Shown here: piece after piece, positions 60,401 through 64,000 of the stretch | How positions within the stretch are numbered: position 1 is the stretch's first letter | Layout of the letters: the number at the start of each line of letters is the position of its first letter | DNA from: Blasia pusilla | Lineage: Eukaryota; Marchantiophyta; Marchantiopsida; Blasiales | Direction: 5' to 3' | Length of the DNA stretch: 64,000 bases | Assembly (NCBI GenBank): GCA_050084515.1 | Contig: CM114273.1 | Coordinates: 16,368,001 to 16,432,000, forward strand | Position numbers and translations under genes: made by a program | The notes under the pieces: generated by a model | The model's input: only the letters and a program-made list of their open reading frames with translations | Told to the model about the DNA's origin: nothing | The model's database searches: none

Positions 60401-63400
60401 ACACACCTCTTTGCAGCGTATCTTCTTAGTATCATGTGGCTTTGCAATATGCAAAAGACCTCAATGACAATCCACGCCCACAATATAAGAATGGGTGTCA
60501 AGGGCATCCATGTATAACTCATAGTCTAGTCCCGTATTCCTTAATAATTGTGAGGCGGTTGATTTGGCGTTGGAGGAAATGTTCCCCTTCTGGTAGCAAT
60601 CTATTATACGAAAGGCAGAAAAATATGTCAATGAACATGTTCGAGATAGAGAATTTCTCTTCTGAGTTCCAAAGAAGCAAGATAGTTGCCATACAAGATG
60701 TCCAAGCCTTGTGATAATAAATCGCACATCCTCATCCAAATGATCCCTAAGCATTGACACATTATTTCCATTTCAATGAAGGATGTCATAAGTGTGTCCT
60801 TAATCACGTCCTATACTAAGCGAATTAGATTAACACTACATAGATGGAGAAAACCTTCCCACCTTCAAATCCCTTACACAGGTCAGGGGAAAATTTTATG
60901 TGTATTGGTTAAGGCTTTGGTCCTTTTAATTTAAGTACTCTTTAAACACGGGTCGCCAAGAGAAGAGGTTTGAAAGGACATGTGTCAACATGAGAGGAGG
61001 TTCTCTCTAACCCCATCTATCTATACTATTAGCAAAGGAGCGCTTTTCAAATGGCTACACAGGATAATTCACTACATGTCTTTTGAATCGTGCATGGGTA
61101 GAGCGACGCGTGGCATGGGTAAGGGGGCATTCAAGTACCGGGGCGTTCAGGATAACGGACCATGGAGTGGATCATGCGTTGCACGGTCCCCTCTTGGATT
61201 CTAAGTAGTCCTCTCTTAATAATATAACAATGATTAGAGGAAAATATCATGCTAAAATCCATTGTATTTCCTACAATATGCACTAGGAGAAAGGGCATCA
61301 ACTTAGCAAACTTATTGTTGTATGATATTCTCCACATCTCCAAAATGTAAAAATATTTTCATTGTCTCAAGAGTCGTCACTTAAATATGACCACATAAGA
61401 ATTTAACAAGCCCACCTTCAAATATAATTCTTCTAGTTTCATGGAGGTTTATAAATGCCAACCAACCAATCTTTGTGATTTAAAATATCATTTGATATTC
61501 ATGGTCTTTTGTTAACCAAGAGAGTTATGTATATTGACTAAAACTTATAAATAATCTACTATAGAAAGGAACCAATCTTTGAATTAAACTTAGAGTAAAC
61601 AAATTTCAAATTAACATAATTGCAAGAAATCTTAAATATTAAAAAAAGTATAAGATGAGATGTCAAATGTCTAAAATTTTCCAAGGAAGAATTCACTTTT
61701 TCAAGACATCAAAAGTCGTAAGATATTTCAAGTGCATTGTGGGAGGAAGAAAAATCTATCCGCAATAATATTTTATCAAGGAGTATTGTTTAAGGTCTCT
61801 GAAATCGAAGAAATTGTTTATCCCAATTGATTCTGATACAATTATGAAAACTACTAAAGTTTCAAGAAACATACATATACACATAACAAGAAATCAACTC
61901 TCACGCAAATTAATTAGAAAATTAATAAAATAATATTTAAAACAATCTAAAGTTTTTTTATATTAGATAACTTAGACAAGGTCACTTATTGCTTGCTACA
62001 TATAAGATAGAAATAAAAAATTATTTATAAAAATACTATCAAAGCATCTAAAGTGGTGATTCCTCTCCACAAATAATCTAAATTTTTTATTTTTAATTAA
62101 ATAAAATATATAAAAATAATTATTATATTTTATTTAGGACTCATAATAAATTAGTTATGAATTTACACTTGCAATTTGACATAGATTTAATAAATTATAA
62201 GATCTTAAATATTATGTAAGAGCCTCTTTGCCTTTAAAAGATTGGACCTATGTTATATATCCTAATTTTAAAATATGGCCCAAAATTCTTGAAAATCAGA
62301 TAAACACAAAAATAAATTACATCTTTGTTTCTAAAGTAGCAAGTTGAAAATTTTCCATAATTATGTAAATATCTTCAAATGGTAGGTCACTTAAATAAAT
62401 AAAAGACTCTTAAATTTTATTTTGAGTTCCATAATGTCTATTATTTAAAAATATGTTGCATTTCTTATTCTATTTGGATTATATATCACACTATCATGTG
62501 ACATAACATTATTCAAGATGTTAGACACTTTTTGTTAATATTTTTAGGGAACTATACGGATGGTAACCCTCTGATTTCTAACCTTATGATAACTCCTTCA
62601 AGTTCTTATTATAGTTAGACATATATCTTTATAACAAACATTACTCTTACCACTGCACAAGATAAACTAGAAATTAAAATCATGGTTTGAAATCTTCATC
62701 CTTACAAACACAAGTCATATTTAGATCCTCAAGAGAGTGACATTTTCAAACATCATCAACTAACTTTAAAGTTGTCACATGGTTCTAGCCTCAATGATCT
62801 CGTCCATGATAATAAGAATGGATAAAATATTCATAGGTCAATATGTACTTATGAATGCTCTTTAGTAGTTTTTAAACAAATTTTGAACATGTAAGAAATT
62901 AAATCTTATGATGTATAATGATTGATGAAAAAATCGAAAAATTTTTTAATATAGAAAGATCCTTGATGGGAAAGGTCATCATTTTCTAAAGGTGAATAGA
63001 ATAAATAAAACCAACCTATAATAACAATGGTTTTTCCTTTTTACTCACTCAACACTTTATTTTTCCTTATTTTAATATTGGACATATTCCATTGAGGAAT
63101 CATGTTTTTATTTATATTATTAGGGGAGATGGTGGGGGAGGGATGGGATAAAGACCATATGAATAGGGACTCTTGCCTCATCAAAATAGTCTAGTTTGGA
63201 ATTCTTCCAAAGGCCAACAAGGATCCCTTCAAGTTCTTGTTTTCCTCAATCTAGGACTTGGTTAGATTTAGAACGTTTAGAACTCTAATTAATTATGAGA
63301 TGCCCGAGATTACATCAAAATTCCTCTTTCTCTTACAATAAAAATGTGTGATTTAGAAGAAAATTGTAAACACCATATTTTTTTCATAAGAGTAATAATT

Positions 63401-64000
63401 AAATCCTCCTAGTGTCTTTCATCCACATATCACCATTTTAGTTCAAAAAAAATCACCTGATGTATCCATGGTTTGCACATCCTGTTTTATTACCCTACCA
63501 TCAACTATCTTTTGTGTAAATTATGATTTAAGAGCACTTGAATGAATATTGGTGCGTCACGAGAGTAGATAAATTTATTTTGTGCCACTCTATTGAAAGG
63601 ATTTATTCCTAGATTTTATAATTATCCACTCTGTTAGCATTACTTATAATGGGTGTCTCATGCAAGTGCTTACATATGTTTGGTCTAACGTCATTAGAGT
63701 TTGCATAAGCAAGCTAAAAAACAGCATAATGTCTATTGAGGTTCTTGTTGCACACTTACAAGATATATACTATTAAATATGGATATTGCTACAAGAGAGG
63801 CAAAATTCCTTTTGTATTCGGTCGAACCCTCCTAAAATTAAAGAATATTCATATGTTATCTTTCCTTTTTTAAACACTTAATTGATACATTCACGTTATT
63901 TGGAGGAATTTTCACACGTGCATCTCATGCTTATGGATGTACTTTTCGTCAAAAATTTTGCTAATCAAATTTCTTGTTCAAGATGAGGGTCTGGATGGTT
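57401..64000. other. AT-rich intergenic DNA, no supportable gene
   Basis: Open frames are short, without similarity, and often depend on non-ATG starts. The only clear structure is a 50-bp tandem duplication near its left end. The 60.4-61.2 kb stretch is somewhat less AT-rich (open frame GRATRGMGKGAFKYRG) but not recognisable. Confidence 0.6.
57703..57801. repeat. 50-bp tandem duplication
   Basis: Two abutting units starting CTTGAGTTATTTGGATTAA differ at one clear position (ATTAAT versus ACTAAT), so the duplication is recent or conserved by exchange. Confidence 0.92.

Noticed and set aside
60461-60760. 99-codon minus-strand open frame
   Set aside because: No recognisable motif, isolated in AT-rich DNA and no supporting splice or promoter context.

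Overview
This is nuclear DNA from a plant, assembled as a gene-poor, transposon-rich chromosomal segment. Four multi-exon genes can be reconstructed with GT-AG introns: two boron transporters, an alpha-carbonic anhydrase and an RRM/SR-type RNA-binding protein. BOR transporters, Ty1/copia, Ty3/gypsy and TNP2-type CACTA elements are all typical of land plants. A restriction-like-endonuclease LINE is unusual in flowering plants, so a non-seed land plant (bryophyte, lycophyte or fern) is my best guess; this is weak inference, not proof.

Layout. Bases 1-3838 (+) hold a BOR-type boron transporter (copy A) that lacks only its first coding exon, which lies off the left edge. Bases 7874 to about 22.8 kb are a decayed CACTA (En/Spm) transposon. 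It has a CACTA terminus and a dense subterminal repeat block at the left, and TNP2 and accessory coding remnants on the minus strand. A roughly 10.1 kb tandem Ty1/copia structure, LTR-internal-LTR-internal-LTR (about 10051-20188), is inserted in it. Bases 25636-30049 (-) hold a second, complete BOR gene (copy B, 669 codons in 12 exons) with the same exon structure as copy A. The two BOR genes form a convergent inverted pair separated by the nested transposons.

Bases 34.1-37.7 kb (+) hold a decayed non-LTR retrotransposon with an N-terminal C2HC zinc finger, a reverse transcriptase, a CCHC knuckle and a C-terminal PD-(D/E)XK-like nuclease, the architecture of R2/NeSL-type elements. Bases 38.3-41.4 kb (-) hold a secreted alpha-carbonic anhydrase gene in which the first zinc-binding histidine reads as aspartate. 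Bases 43.5-46.2 kb (+) hold relics of a Ty3/gypsy element. Bases 46.4-49.6 kb hold degenerate repeat DNA including a minus-strand LTR/primer-binding-site junction. Bases 49624-55985 (-) hold the 383-aa RRM/SR/coiled-coil gene, with a GC-rich, CpG-rich zone upstream. From about 57.5 kb to the right end I see only AT-rich DNA with no supportable gene.

No operon-like cooperation exists. The coherent biology is the paralogous boron transporter pair, and the layered transposon history that separates them.
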